This document shows, in pieces, positions 28,902 through 37,609 of a stretch of DNA of 64,000 bases. The notes beneath the pieces are model-generated. The model was not told the DNA's origin and did no database searches. It saw only the letters and a list, made by a program, of their open reading frames with translations. Each line of letters starts with the position of its first letter. Positions within the stretch are counted from its first letter, which is position 1. Origin of the DNA: Harmothoe impar (lineage: Eukaryota; Annelida; Polychaeta; Phyllodocida; Polynoidae); assembly GCA_947462335.1 (NCBI GenBank), contig OX381704.1, positions 44,024,942 through 44,088,941 of the forward strand, read 5' to 3'. A program made the translations under genes and the position numbers.

Positions 28902-30044
28902 ATGAGCACTACATATAAGAAAAGTGTACTAATACCACTTTCTACATACAAAGCAATGTTACAAAAAAAAGAAGGGAACAAAACTGAAAAAAATGTTGTG
29001 ACATCTCAAAATGAAAATGTGTCTCATGAAAAAGGTCCAATAATAGAAAGACAAGAAGAGTTGTTGAAGCAGAGACTATATAATGTTTCACCCTATTCTG
29101 TATTGTCTACAAATCAAAACATACAAAAAAATGCTCCATCTACTGGTTATATAGATACTCTACATGTAAGAGATTTTGGAGTAGGAATACCAATAGTAGA
29201 CATATTAAGTCGAATAAGAGGAGCACAAGTACCTAACATAAGAAGTATACTAAGGAAAATGTTAGAATTAGATATAGTATGGGACAAAGAAGGAGAAATC
29301 AGTATAGAATCTAACGTAATACCTAATTCTAATATAATCAGCGTCATGAGATACTTCTCTAATCCCAGCATTCTTATAGAGCCTACAGGAACAGAAATTG
29401 TATGGAAATATTTGTCTAAATATGTTCCCAAGTCTTGGTTTAAAAATAAGCCTAAAATAGGTAAACGTAAAATAATTACACCCCATGTTTCTACTCCATA
29501 TCCTATGGAAGAAACAGAAATGGAATATCTACGAGAAAAATATAACAAAGTAAAGAAAAAATTGGAAAAAGCTGAACTAAGTGATGCATCTGATGATGAG
29601 TTCTCAGAAACAGAAAGAGATGAAATGCAAACAAAAAAAGAAGAGAATACAATTCCTAATGAAATTATCAGCGACATTCAATTAAAAAAAACTCCTACAC
29701 CAAAGTTTACTACACCTGAACAATCTACATCAAAATTTACTACACCGCAACAATCTATTACACCACTACTTGATACAAGTTACTCCACACCAAAGCCTGA
29801 TAAGAGTTACTCTCTAGCTGTATCAGCATCTCCTGCTATTAAACAGCCGAAAATAAAACCTCTTGCTAAAGTAAAATCTGTTAAAAGTGCAGGAAAATAT
29901 ACTGCTGCAGCACAAGACATTTTTGGAAAGAAAGAGAGTAGAGGAAGTACATCTTATGTCTCACGTAGCGGTCGTGCAGTAAAAAAGAATCAAAGATATG
30001 ATGAAAGTGAATGGGATAGAAATTGGAAATCAAAGAAGAAATAA
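28902..30044 (+). CDS. putative virion structural protein
   Basis: 380 residues from the ATG at 28902, four bases after the previous stop. Upstream codons in frame lack an ATG. It begins STTYKKSVLIPLSTYKAML, and has a folded middle (residues about 85-190: GYIDTLHVRDFGVGIPIVDI, then SILRKMLELDIVWDKEGEIS) and a long Ser/Thr/Pro/Lys tail with two tandem repeats (TPKFTTPEQST, then SKFTTPQQSI). Proteins of this plan (a V-L-(I/V)-P-x-S-x-Y start, a helical domain and a disordered tail) lie at this position in Polintons. The function is unknown; core or scaffold is a guess. Confidence 0.6.
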   Translation: MSTTYKKSVLIPLSTYKAMLQKKEGNKTEKNVVTSQNENVSHEKGPIIERQEELLKQRLYNVSPYSVLSTNQNIQKNAPSTGYIDTLHVRDFGVGIPIVDILSRIRGAQVPNIRSILRKMLELDIVWDKEGEISIESNVIPNSNIISVMRYFSNPSILIEPTGTEIVWKYLSKYVPKSWFKNKPKIGKRKIITPHVSTPYPMEETEMEYLREKYNKVKKKLEKAELSDASDDEFSETERDEMQTKKEENTIPNEIISDIQLKKTPTPKFTTPEQSTSKFTTPQQSITPLLDTSYSTPKPDKSYSLAVSASPAIKQPKIKPLAKVKSVKSAGKYTAAAQDIFGKKESRGSTSYVSRSGRAVKKNQRYDESEWDRNWKSKKK

Positions 30045-30085
30045 ACTATATTGAGATACATAGAAATGTAACAACGATTGAAAAA

Positions 30086-30529
30086 ATGTATCCCAAAAAT
30101 GATAACAGAAATTCCAAGAAAGCAGTGTGCTATGATAATTTATATAATAAAGCATCTAGATATCCATATTTAGTACAACATGGCCGTGGATATCACTTAA
30201 CTCCCTTCATGGGAAAGAAACATCAAAGAGGATATGGCCTAGGAAATATATTAAGCGGACTGTTCAGGACGGTAATACCTTTAGTCAAACCAGTGTTGAA
30301 AAGTGCTGCAAGAAATATTGGAAAGCGAATGATAAAAGGAGGAGTGAGTGTAGCAAAGAATGTATTAAAAGGAGAAAACATAAAGAGAGCATTAAAAAGA
30401 GAAGCACAGGAGAGCATGAGTGAATTAGGAGCAGATGCTATTTCTTTCGTAACGAAAAAAAACCCAAAGAAAAACCCTACTAGGAGCAAAGTAAAAAAGA
30501 AAAGTTCTAAAGATATATTTGGGATATGA
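30086..30529 (+). CDS. basic minor virion protein
   Basis: 147 residues from the ATG at 30086, which lies 34 bp after a TGAGATA; the frame extends upstream only without ATG. The block RGYGLGNILSGLFRTVIPLV, then KPVLKSAARNIGKR and GGVSVAKNVLKGENIK, is a hallmark Polinton sequence in my memory: a glycine-rich start followed by an amphipathic basic helix. It resembles adenovirus core or cement peptides in character. The C terminus is Lys/Ser-rich. Possible protease sites are the Gly-rich junctions near residue 50. Confidence 0.65.
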   Translation: MYPKNDNRNSKKAVCYDNLYNKASRYPYLVQHGRGYHLTPFMGKKHQRGYGLGNILSGLFRTVIPLVKPVLKSAARNIGKRMIKGGVSVAKNVLKGENIKRALKREAQESMSELGADAISFVTKKNPKKNPTRSKVKKKSSKDIFGI

Positions 30530-30612
30530 TAAACTTAAGTGAGATAAAGCAATGTATCATACTACTCAAAATATAATATCATAATACAGTGCAAAAAAAA
30601 TCTGAAGAAAAA

Positions 30613-31965
30613 ATGTCTTTGTTAGACGATGATCCATGTCATTGCGCTAGTTCAGACTTGGACTTTTCTTTTGTACCTCCTACGGATACCACCATAGTAA
30701 AAAATTATTATGAAAAAGTAGAACCCACCGCATCAGCTAACAGCAACACAGTGGAATTTGCTCTAAAAGCTAAGCACAAAGATTTTATTTCCCTGAAGAA
30801 TTCTTTCATTAAAGTATCTGCAAAAATAATGAAAACTGGTAAAGTAAACCCGGCTGCTCCAGCTGCTGGTGCGGCAGTACCTGATGAATCAAAAGTATTT
30901 CCTATAAATTATTTCGGAGCTACTATGTTCAAGAATGTAAAAGTCTCTATCGGAGGAGTCAGGATATCCGACAGCAATGATTTATATCCTTATAAATCTT
31001 TCTTTGAGTACCTTTTGAGCTATGACCCAGAAGTGACAGAAAAGACAGGAGGATTAAGCCTATGGTATAAAGATACAAAAGATTTTGATGAACTGGACAC
31101 TGTGGCAGGTACAACGCATAATTCTGGAGTAGTAAAACGTTTTGATAGAACTAAATATGGTAAAATATTTGAAATGAGCACTCGCGTACATGATGACTTA
31201 TTTTGCCAGAACAAGCTAATACCCGGAGAAGTAGGACTAACGATAGAGTTTGATAGAGCAGATGTAGAATTCTGCTTGATGGCGAAGAGAGCAACAGAAA
31301 AATACATGGTTGAAATTCAAGACATAAGTTTGATGGTAAAAAGATATAGAGTGACAGACGAATACTATGATACTTTCATGAAAGAACGACGAATGAATTA
31401 TCAAATAAAATATCCTATGAGAAAAGTTGAAATGAAGTATGTTACTTTTGGACCTCAGAAATCTATACTACAAGCACCGCATGTAGTAAACAATACTCCT
31501 CTTCCAAAGCGTGTTATAGTAGCGTTAGTACACTTAGATGGGTTCTCTGGAAATAACAATCATAATCCTTTTAAGTTTCCTCATTTCAAAGTAAGAGAAG
31601 TAGAACTTAAAGTAAACGATGGTGGAACTCCATTCTACCAATATGAAGTAGATTATCCGAACGACAAATATAACATGGCATATCTTGCAATGTTAAAAAG
31701 TGGAGGAGACTTGTTTCGTAATGATCCAATAAACATTTCTTTGGAAGAATTCAAAAACGGAGCAGCAATATATTGTTTTGATATAAGTAAAAATGGGGTA
31801 GATTCTGAGACTTTTGAACTTTCTGAAAATGGTTCCCTTAGTTTAACATTTAAGTTAGAAGACGAACTAAATCATGGTGTAGCTGCTGTTATATATTTAG
31901 AATTCGATGAGATACTGCTGCTGGATCAAAATAATATGATAAAAGCTAAGTCAAGCTTGTCTTAG
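30613..31965 (+). CDS. MCP: major capsid protein (double jelly-roll)
   Basis: 450 residues from the ATG at 30613 (MSLLDDDPC); eight upstream codons lack an ATG. It is strand-rich, with family phrases such as FVPPTDTTIVKNYY near the start, YPYKSFFEYLLSY (about 140), LIPGEVGLTIEF (about 220), KYMVEIQDISLMVKRYRV (about 245) and VIYLEFDEILLLD at the end. These are characteristic of Polinton/adintovirus hexon-like capsid proteins, which form pseudo-hexameric trimers. TGAGATA lies 73 bp upstream and the protease gene starts 3 bp after its stop. The frame is intact. Confidence 0.9.
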   Translation: MSLLDDDPCHCASSDLDFSFVPPTDTTIVKNYYEKVEPTASANSNTVEFALKAKHKDFISLKNSFIKVSAKIMKTGKVNPAAPAAGAAVPDESKVFPINYFGATMFKNVKVSIGGVRISDSNDLYPYKSFFEYLLSYDPEVTEKTGGLSLWYKDTKDFDELDTVAGTTHNSGVVKRFDRTKYGKIFEMSTRVHDDLFCQNKLIPGEVGLTIEFDRADVEFCLMAKRATEKYMVEIQDISLMVKRYRVTDEYYDTFMKERRMNYQIKYPMRKVEMKYVTFGPQKSILQAPHVVNNTPLPKRVIVALVHLDGFSGNNNHNPFKFPHFKVREVELKVNDGGTPFYQYEVDYPNDKYNMAYLAMLKSGGDLFRNDPINISLEEFKNGAAIYCFDISKNGVDSETFELSENGSLSLTFKLEDELNHGVAAVIYLEFDEILLLDQNNMIKAKSSLS

Positions 31966-31967
31966 AA

Positions 31968-32489
31968 ATGGATGGAGAAGAAATACTAAATATGTTAGAG
32001 AGTGATAGATACAGTAGTAAGATACAACATGGAGTGTATTCTGCAGATACAATTCCTACGATCACACAATATCCTACAGGATATATCGTCAACACAGATG
32101 ATAGTGATTTACCGGGGCAGCACTGGGTGTCTTTTTATTTTGAGCATCCTAAAAAAATAGCTGAATATTTTGATTCTTACGGTCTTCCTCCTATACGCCG
32201 AACTTTCTTACAAGTACTACCAGATAAATATAAATACTGTACTACTGCAATACAAGGATTAAATTCTATCACTTGTGGAGAGTATTGTGTGTACTTCTTA
32301 CAACAACGAAGTCGGAAAAGATCCATAGAAGAAATTATTTCGACTTTTTCTGAAGACACAGAATGGAATGACAACAAAGTACAAAACTATGTAAGGCAGA
32401 GTAAAAACTATGCTGTGAATAGAAATTATCTATGCAACAAACAATGTTGTGTGTCTAAATACATGTGTACATACAATACAGTACGGTAA
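31968..32489 (+). CDS. adenain-like maturation protease (C5/Ulp1 fold)
   Basis: 173 residues. The catalytic set is visible: H52 in GQHWVSFYF, D69 in AEYFDSYG, Q96 in TTAIQGLNS and C103 in ITCGEYCVYFL. The order His, Asp, Gln, Cys with W after His is that of adenovirus-type proteases, which cut capsid and core precursors during virion maturation. The length fits the Polinton family. It sits directly behind the capsid gene. The Cys-rich tail (CNKQCCVSKYMCTY) is unusual. Confidence 0.93.
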   Translation: MDGEEILNMLESDRYSSKIQHGVYSADTIPTITQYPTGYIVNTDDSDLPGQHWVSFYFEHPKKIAEYFDSYGLPPIRRTFLQVLPDKYKYCTTAIQGLNSITCGEYCVYFLQQRSRKRSIEEIISTFSEDTEWNDNKVQNYVRQSKNYAVNRNYLCNKQCCVSKYMCTYNTVR

Positions 32490-32577
32490 AATTTGATGTA
32501 GAATTACTCATGTTTTATTTTTTTTTTATTCTGATAGCAAAATTATACATTTCTTTGATAGAGACATTGTGTAAGAA

Positions 32578-33243
32578 ATGAAGGGTATAACAACACTGAA
32601 TAGTGCTACATCAAATGGTAAAATAGGTGTAGGAGGAGCTTTTTTTACTTTCGTCCTTACTATTGTAATAATAATATTAGAAACACGCAAAACGAATGAA
32701 AATAAAACAAGCCAAATTGGGGAAGAATATTTCTTTTCTTGTGTTGAAAATGGAAGACATCAAAGCGGTGTAGCTATTCAAACTTTTCTGCATTGCACAG
32801 TGAAAAATATTATGTCAGATCATATGTTACATGACATAAAAATAGGTGCTGTACAAGAAAGTACGAATGATATAGGAGAAAAAGGAGAAAAGTCACTGAG
32901 ATCGATCTCAGTGGATCAACTTGTGAGGCAACAAAAAAAAGACGATACAATGGAACAAAGTACTACTTCTCTTACTGTTACTGCGCCTGCTAATTTGTCT
33001 GAAGCAGGAAAAAAGCTATTGAGATCGGGTAATATATATCCTACTACATTAAGAACATCTGTTCCCGAAGCAGAGGCAGATAAAATAACGCAATCTACTG
33101 AATCAAAAAAATATTTTGATGACATATGTACAGAGGAAACAAGCGAAATAGTACCCAGTGTGTCTGACCGTAGTGGGCAAGAAAGTACTGATAGCCCGAA
33201 AACAGTGTCCCATGACCCGGCTGAAGTGGAGTATATAGATTGA
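32578..33243 (+). CDS. membrane-anchored protein of unknown function
   Basis: 221 residues. One hydrophobic segment near the N terminus (residues about 20-36: AFFTFVLTIVIIILE) is followed by a long polar Ser/Thr/Glu region. It is most likely a signal anchor or a virion membrane protein. Two related phrases recur (EKSLRSISV and KKLLRSGNI). The family is not recognised. It overlaps the non-ATG start of the next frame, so the two could be coexpressed. Confidence 0.55.
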   Translation: MKGITTLNSATSNGKIGVGGAFFTFVLTIVIIILETRKTNENKTSQIGEEYFFSCVENGRHQSGVAIQTFLHCTVKNIMSDHMLHDIKIGAVQESTNDIGEKGEKSLRSISVDQLVRQQKKDDTMEQSTTSLTVTAPANLSEAGKKLLRSGNIYPTTLRTSVPEAEADKITQSTESKKYFDDICTEETSEIVPSVSDRSGQESTDSPKTVSHDPAEVEYID

Positions 33244-33281
33244 ACAGAGAAAATATCCAATTGAGGCTATATTATAAGAAA

Positions 33282-33770
33282 ATGAATAAAGGACAAGAAA
33301 ACATTGAAGTGCTGCAGCGTGAGAAGCAAATCAACTCACAGTTAGAGAAAATATATGTGGCCCATTCAGAATACATACAAGTATTAGAAAAGTATAAAAA
33401 AGAAACAGAAGAAAGACTGAGGAAAGAAGAAGAAAGAAACTCAGTACTAGAAAATGATTTAAAAGAAGCTCAGGATAAAATAATGAGTCACTTAGCCCAC
33501 AGAAGAGCAGCAGAGATTGTACGACAAGAACGGGAATGGAACAAGAGACAGAAAAGACAAGCTGATCTGAACAGGGACAGGGTAAAATTTCTATATCCTG
33601 TAGGAGGTCATAACATGTATTCTGCTAATCAGATCGTAGCAGATTCAGGAAACGAAAGAATAGAAGGTGGAGAACAAAGTCCTGATTTAGATTTAGACAC
33701 AGTAGATAAACCGAGAGAAGACATCTTAGAATTGTACCGACAGCTTCCCGATACAGACGATGAGGGATAA
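33282..33770 (+). CDS. coiled-coil protein
   Basis: 162 residues from the ATG at 33282; the longer frame starts with a non-ATG codon. Residues about 5-90 are a heptad-like, Glu/Lys/Gln-rich coiled coil (IEVLQREKQINSQLEKIYV, ERLRKEEERNSVLENDLKEA). A basic patch (RQKRQADLNRDRVKF) and an acidic tail ending PDTDDEG follow. Function unknown; fibre, tegument or scaffold roles are possible. Confidence 0.55.
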   Translation: MNKGQENIEVLQREKQINSQLEKIYVAHSEYIQVLEKYKKETEERLRKEEERNSVLENDLKEAQDKIMSHLAHRRAAEIVRQEREWNKRQKRQADLNRDRVKFLYPVGGHNMYSANQIVADSGNERIEGGEQSPDLDLDTVDKPREDILELYRQLPDTDDEG

Positions 33771-33896
33771 GTGAAGTTGAGAGAACATAGTTGAGATAGA
33801 AACTGCTGAGACATGTGAGTGAATGCGAATCAGGAGACTGAAGCATACGTGCGAATCAGGAGACTGAAGCATACATAACAGAAAAAAGTGAATACA

Positions 33897-34154
33897 ATGA
33901 CACCTTACATGAACTACTGTTCTGAACACGCAGTAAGAATATCCAATTTAGAACATGTGAAAGAAGTTCAATGCAGCTATATACTACAGCTACAACAAGA
34001 AAGAGAAAAGTGTTTTAAGAAGATTGCTGAACTACAGGAGAAAAACAGTTTTCTTGTCCAACAAGTAATAGAACAACAAGGAATTATATTACAAAATTAT
34101 GCCTCAAATATAGCTGAGAATAGACATTGTACATCAAATTTAGTACGTCAATAA
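33897..34154 (+). CDS. short coiled-coil protein
   Basis: 85 residues from the ATG at 33897. The middle is a heptad-like helix (ILQLQQEREKCFKKIAELQE) similar in character to the preceding gene. The spacer before it contains a 31-bp tandem duplication (about 33822-33877, GCGAATCAGGAGACTGAAGC twice) and a TGAGATA at 33792. Confidence 0.5.
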   Translation: MTPYMNYCSEHAVRISNLEHVKEVQCSYILQLQQEREKCFKKIAELQEKNSFLVQQVIEQQGIILQNYASNIAENRHCTSNLVRQ

Positions 34155-34170
34155 AGGGGTAAGAAATAAG

Positions 34171-34833
34171 ATGGTTGTTCAAACATATAGTATATCTAAA
34201 CTTTTGAAATATTGTTCAGATGAAGTAGCATTGAAATATGTAAAGAAAAGACATTTTAAAGTTACTTGTAATACAGTATTTCTCTCTTTGTTATGTAAGC
34301 ATATACAAGAAGTATTAAAGCATAGAAGGTGGATAATACGAATGTTCTTCTTTGTAAGTCATGCCCTAATACAAGAACAACGTGAAAAGCTGTATGAAAG
34401 AATATTGCAACATGATTTGTCTAAGTTATCATCTATAGAAAGTATAGGATATACTATACAGTTCCATAGGAAAGGCAAAGAAAAAAAAGAAAAAGAAAAA
34501 AAGTGTGTAGAAAAAGCATTTAAACACCACTATGAATGTAATGATCATCATCCTGAATACTATGGTGCAAATGACATGGATGAGTATGCTCTGATAGAAA
34601 GTATCATCGATATGTTAGCATGCAGAACTGATAGAGACATAAGTAAAGATAACTTTACACTAAGTGCTATACTAGATATTCCTGAAATATATCTTGAACG
34701 TTACACTGTTGGAGATAAAAAAAAAGTGTGCAAATATCTGAACGAATGGAAAGATGTATTAAAAGAAGGTATATACATGAATTACTTGATAAAAGAAATA
34801 GAACGTGAAGAAAAAAATAATGTGAAAGAATAA
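34171..34833 (+). CDS. DUF5662-like (HD-type) protein
   Basis: 220 residues. The motif order ILQHDLSKLS (81-87), Y..QFH (94-99), AFKHHYECNDHHPEYY (116-131), then D-M-x-E/Y-A-L-I-E is the signature of the DUF5662 family as I know it: HD-S-K, A..HH..N.HH.EY, M. This family is common in phages and large DNA viruses. The conserved His/Asp suggest a metal-dependent hydrolase of HD type, but no substrate is known. The N-terminal 70 residues and the Lys/Glu loop (101-112) are specific to this protein. Confidence 0.6.
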   Translation: MVVQTYSISKLLKYCSDEVALKYVKKRHFKVTCNTVFLSLLCKHIQEVLKHRRWIIRMFFFVSHALIQEQREKLYERILQHDLSKLSSIESIGYTIQFHRKGKEKKEKEKKCVEKAFKHHYECNDHHPEYYGANDMDEYALIESIIDMLACRTDRDISKDNFTLSAILDIPEIYLERYTVGDKKKVCKYLNEWKDVLKEGIYMNYLIKEIEREEKNNVKE

Positions 34834-35050
34834 ATGAGTATATGACATTATATCTTTCATGTGAAAAAATGAATGAGTATATGACATAATATGTTGTGAG
34901 ATAAAGTAAGAAAGCAAGGTATCATGATGTAGAGATATGTTCAGACCGAGATTGTCTCCAAACATATACTTAACATACGTGATATTCGCCTTAACAGTAG
35001 AACTGCTGAGTGATATATATGAATTATTTGTTGTATGAAACAGCTATAAG
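34834..35050. repeat. spacer with short direct repeats
   Basis: AATGAGTATATGACATAAT-like phrases occur twice (about 34833-34852 and 34870-34892) before the TGAGATAAAGTAAG at 34897. Confidence 0.45.
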
Positions 35051-35752
35051 ATGTATAGTAAAGTATTAACTTACTGTGATGAAATTCTATACCATATAAG
35101 TTGTATGACAGCAGGAGATTGGATGAAACTAGGTATCTACCTAGACATCCCATATGACAAGTTAGAAAATATGACACAAAGAAAAAAAGTAGACGAGATG
35201 GCGAATGAAATGCTGCAAACATGGTGGGCAAATGCTGAGAAGAGAACTCGATGGAGTGATCTACGCCTTGCTTTTACACAAATACATAGAGCAGATCTCG
35301 TGAAAGAATCTTCTCACTTCTTCAAAGAAAATTCGCTGAACTATGATGCGCCAGACGAAAAAGTGATGCAGAAATATTTCGTCATGATATCTCAGCAGAT
35401 ACCTCTTAGCTGGCAAGATTTAGGATTACATCTATATGTTCCTATAGATAAGATACGCATGATATCTTATGAACCAACACAAAACATGGCAGAAATTGGA
35501 TATCGAGTATTGAAAATGTGGCAGAGGGAAAAGGGGAGTGCATCATATCAAGTACTACATGCCCTGATGCAGATGAATAGACGCGATGTTCTAACTTATG
35601 TTTTCCAACAACTTGACATAAAAAGAGAAAAAGAAAAAGCACTAGCAAAGGAAAAAGAAGACGAAAAGTTAGAAGAATGTATTATGATAAATCTAATTGA
35701 GCCAAAGAGTGATTGTGCTTGTTGCATGAAGCCTCCTCCTACATTACTGTAA
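35051..35752 (+). CDS. tandem death-domain protein
   Basis: 233 residues with two copies of a death-fold pattern. Copy 1 is about 20-92 (DWMKLGIYLDIPYDKLENMT, MLQTWW, W.DLR.AF....R.DLV). Copy 2 is about 116-188 (WQDLGLHLYVPIDKIRMIS, VLKMWQ, S.Q.L..AL....R.DVL). Each has the W-x-x-L-(G)-x-x-L, I/L-x-x-(I/M), ML..W and L..AL features of the six-helix Death domain. The tail is a Lys/Glu helix and a short Cys motif (CACCMKP). Such adaptors pass apoptosis or innate immune signals, so a viral copy would probably block or redirect them; this role is inferred. Preceded by TGAGATA at 34897. Confidence 0.65.
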   Translation: MYSKVLTYCDEILYHISCMTAGDWMKLGIYLDIPYDKLENMTQRKKVDEMANEMLQTWWANAEKRTRWSDLRLAFTQIHRADLVKESSHFFKENSLNYDAPDEKVMQKYFVMISQQIPLSWQDLGLHLYVPIDKIRMISYEPTQNMAEIGYRVLKMWQREKGSASYQVLHALMQMNRRDVLTYVFQQLDIKREKEKALAKEKEDEKLEECIMINLIEPKSDCACCMKPPPTLL

Positions 35753-35785
35753 TGTAGACATGTAGGATAAAGACATGAAATAAAA

Positions 35786-36090
35786 ATGGTATATGATTGT
35801 TGCATGAGGTATATGATTGTTGCATGAAACCGCTTGTACTGTTTAATGGAATATAAAAATGGTATATGATTGTTGCATGAAACCACTTGTAGTGTTACTA
35901 GAAAATAAAAATGGTTTCACTAGATGATTCTTACATGAAACCACTTGTAGTGTTACTGGAATATAAAAATGGTATATGATTGTTGCATGAAACCACTTGA
36001 ACCAGTTGTAGTGTTACTGGAATATATCAGGATATTAGTACTACTGTGTCAAAAATAGGAACCAGTTGTAGTGTCACTGGAATATTTTCT
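35786..36090 (+). repeat. degenerate tandem repeat near the right end
   Basis: Units of about 50 bases built from TGGTATATGATTGTTGCATG, AAACCACTTGTAGTG and TTACTGGAATATAAAAA recur five or six times with deletions. The TGTTGCATGAAxCC part matches the 3' end of the death-domain gene (about 35720), so the array probably grew from that gene's tail. Confidence 0.75.
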
Positions 36091-36218
36091 ATCAGGATAT
36101 TAGTACTACCACTAAAAAATGTATTATTAATATATAATAAAAATTATAAAAAAAAATACTGTGTTGTGTTATGATGTATATATGACTATAGTGTATCCTG
36201 ATATATGATATTAGATTG

Positions 36219-36295
36219 TTATCTGATCATATATGTTGAGATAAAGTAAGATTGGGTTCTGATCATATATGTTGAGATAAAGTAAGATTGGGTTG
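36219..36295 (+). repeat. 36-bp tandem duplication with TGAGATA
   Basis: TCTGATCATATATGTTGAGA followed by TAAAGTAAGATTGGGTT is present twice (from about 36222 and 36258). Each copy contains one TGAGATA, 80-120 bp before the last gene. Confidence 0.75.
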
Positions 36296-36353
36296 AAGTA
36301 AGGAATATCGATGCAGACACTCAGATTAGCATGAACACACTACAGACACTCAA

Positions 36354-37310
36354 ATGAACATGGATGAAGAAAATTCGCATACTCATCTCTTATTTCTGTT
36401 AGTAATAAGTGGTCATAGGAGGAGAATGCAAGATTTAGTAGAAAAAAGATGTACCTGCAGTACTTTATGCACTGAAATATGTCATAACAAGAATTGCAAA
36501 TGCCAACAAGAACAGTGTGACAAGATGCGACATAATGAAATATGTAACTGTCGATCATGTGATCCAGGAAACGAAAATTTCTTTGCATCCAAAGAAGAAA
36601 AACTATATGAATCATGGATAGCTCCTTTGAAGATGTGGATAAGGAAAGCCGGATGCAAGTCGTTCTTGTATAGTACTTACTGGAAACTCCAACTGAAATT
36701 ACGGATAATGATATATCTACATCATGGGTTAAAGGAACATAGCCAACATGTGATGGAACAAACTCATCGATTGTTCTATAAAATACATGCTATACCAGAA
36801 TATCCTTATACAACACATGATTCAGAGTTAAGTCTGAGTGAAATGCTTCCATTGTTAAGTTTCTTAAATGATTTACCAAAAAATAATGCGGGTGAGAAAA
36901 AAAAAACTGTGGCTGAAATAACACAGAACGAAGCTAAAGCTGTATTGGAGAAATACAGGTTGCGAGAATATAATTTATCCCTGTCTATGCTATGTAGAAA
37001 CAGTATACTTTTCCATATAAATAAAGCTAATAGCCTGAAATCAGATTACATGAAAATAGTAGGAAGAAAAGAGGCTAGAGTACATCTACATGAAGTAAGT
37101 AAAAAAAGTATAGATACTCTAATGTTACCGGACAGTATGAAAAAATATATAAAAAGCGATAGAGTGGAACTAGATGATCCTGACATTCCTCCCCGCATAT
37201 ATTTGATAATAGAATGGTTCGCGAAAGACATAGACAAACGCGAACCATGGGACAGTTTTATTACTCATCACTTCTGCAACAGTAGTAGGCGGGAAAGCCG
37301 TTGTATATAG
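36354..37310 (+). CDS. Cys-rich protein with possible SOCS-box-like segment
   Basis: 318 residues. The N-terminal part (33-69) has eleven cysteines plus histidines (CTCSTLC, CHNKNCKC, CNCRSC), so it probably binds several zinc ions. The middle is helical. Residues 208-218 (LSLSMLCRNSI) fit the elongin BC-box pattern L-x3-C-x3-(I/A), and 257-266 (LMLPDSMKKY) resembles the LPLP...L.YL end of SOCS boxes. The spacing between them is about 40 residues instead of ~13, so the call is weak. If true, it would recruit a cullin ubiquitin ligase to a target. It is the last gene, 190 bp from the right terminal repeat. Confidence 0.45.
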   Translation: MNMDEENSHTHLLFLLVISGHRRRMQDLVEKRCTCSTLCTEICHNKNCKCQQEQCDKMRHNEICNCRSCDPGNENFFASKEEKLYESWIAPLKMWIRKAGCKSFLYSTYWKLQLKLRIMIYLHHGLKEHSQHVMEQTHRLFYKIHAIPEYPYTTHDSELSLSEMLPLLSFLNDLPKNNAGEKKKTVAEITQNEAKAVLEKYRLREYNLSLSMLCRNSILFHINKANSLKSDYMKIVGRKEARVHLHEVSKKSIDTLMLPDSMKKYIKSDRVELDDPDIPPRIYLIIEWFAKDIDKREPWDSFITHHFCNSSRRESRCI

Positions 37311-37501
37311 TCATGACTTACATGTAATTTTAATATTACATTTTGTAAATAAAAGAGATTATAAAACAAATATGACTTTTTGTTGTGTTTACATATAGAA
37401 ATATAAGTAAAGTTATAACATTTTTTCTCTCTACATAGTTAACGTACCTGCATAAGTAGTAGAAGTAGGAAAAGATTATAATAAGTTAGTATTCGGATCA
37501 A

Positions 37502-37609
37502 AAAACACCTCTCCTCTGGGACACTTTTTATAATAATTTAGTAATATTTGAAAGTGTCCCAGAGGAGAGGTGTCTATATACTACTACCGCGAGTGGTGGG
37601 ACTGCCGCT
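37502..37609 (-). repeat. right terminal inverted repeat with internal hairpin
   Basis: Inverse match of the left end. ACACCTCTCCTCTGGGACAC at about 37505 and its complement at about 37552-37571 form a hairpin with an AT-rich loop nearly identical to that of the left end. The outer edge reads TGCCGCT|TTAA. There is no 88-bp duplication here. Confidence 0.85.

Larger units (their letters stand above)
3129..37609 (+). mobile_element. Polinton/Maverick (adintovirus-like) provirus
   Basis: The boundaries are set by inverted terminal sequence. AGCGGCA at 3129 and its complement TGCCGCT ending at 37609 are both abutted by TTAA, and a much better matched inner inverted repeat follows (3191-3285 against 37502-37595). 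TTAA is palindromic, so it could be a 4-bp target duplication or part of the repeat; the 6-bp duplication usual for Polintons is not exact here. Inside are the family markers: protein-primed DNA polymerase B, DDE integrase, packaging ATPase, adenain-like protease and double-jelly-roll capsid protein. All their frames are open, which suggests a recent insertion or a still competent element. At 34.5 kb it exceeds the 15-20 kb usual for the family, mainly because of the 11-kb left arm. Confidence 0.9.

Noticed and set aside
33240..33281. Upstream extension of the coiled-coil gene
   Set aside because: It begins with a non-ATG codon; the first ATG is 33282. The same reasoning moved the starts at 20834, 28436, 28902, 30086, 30613 and 33897.
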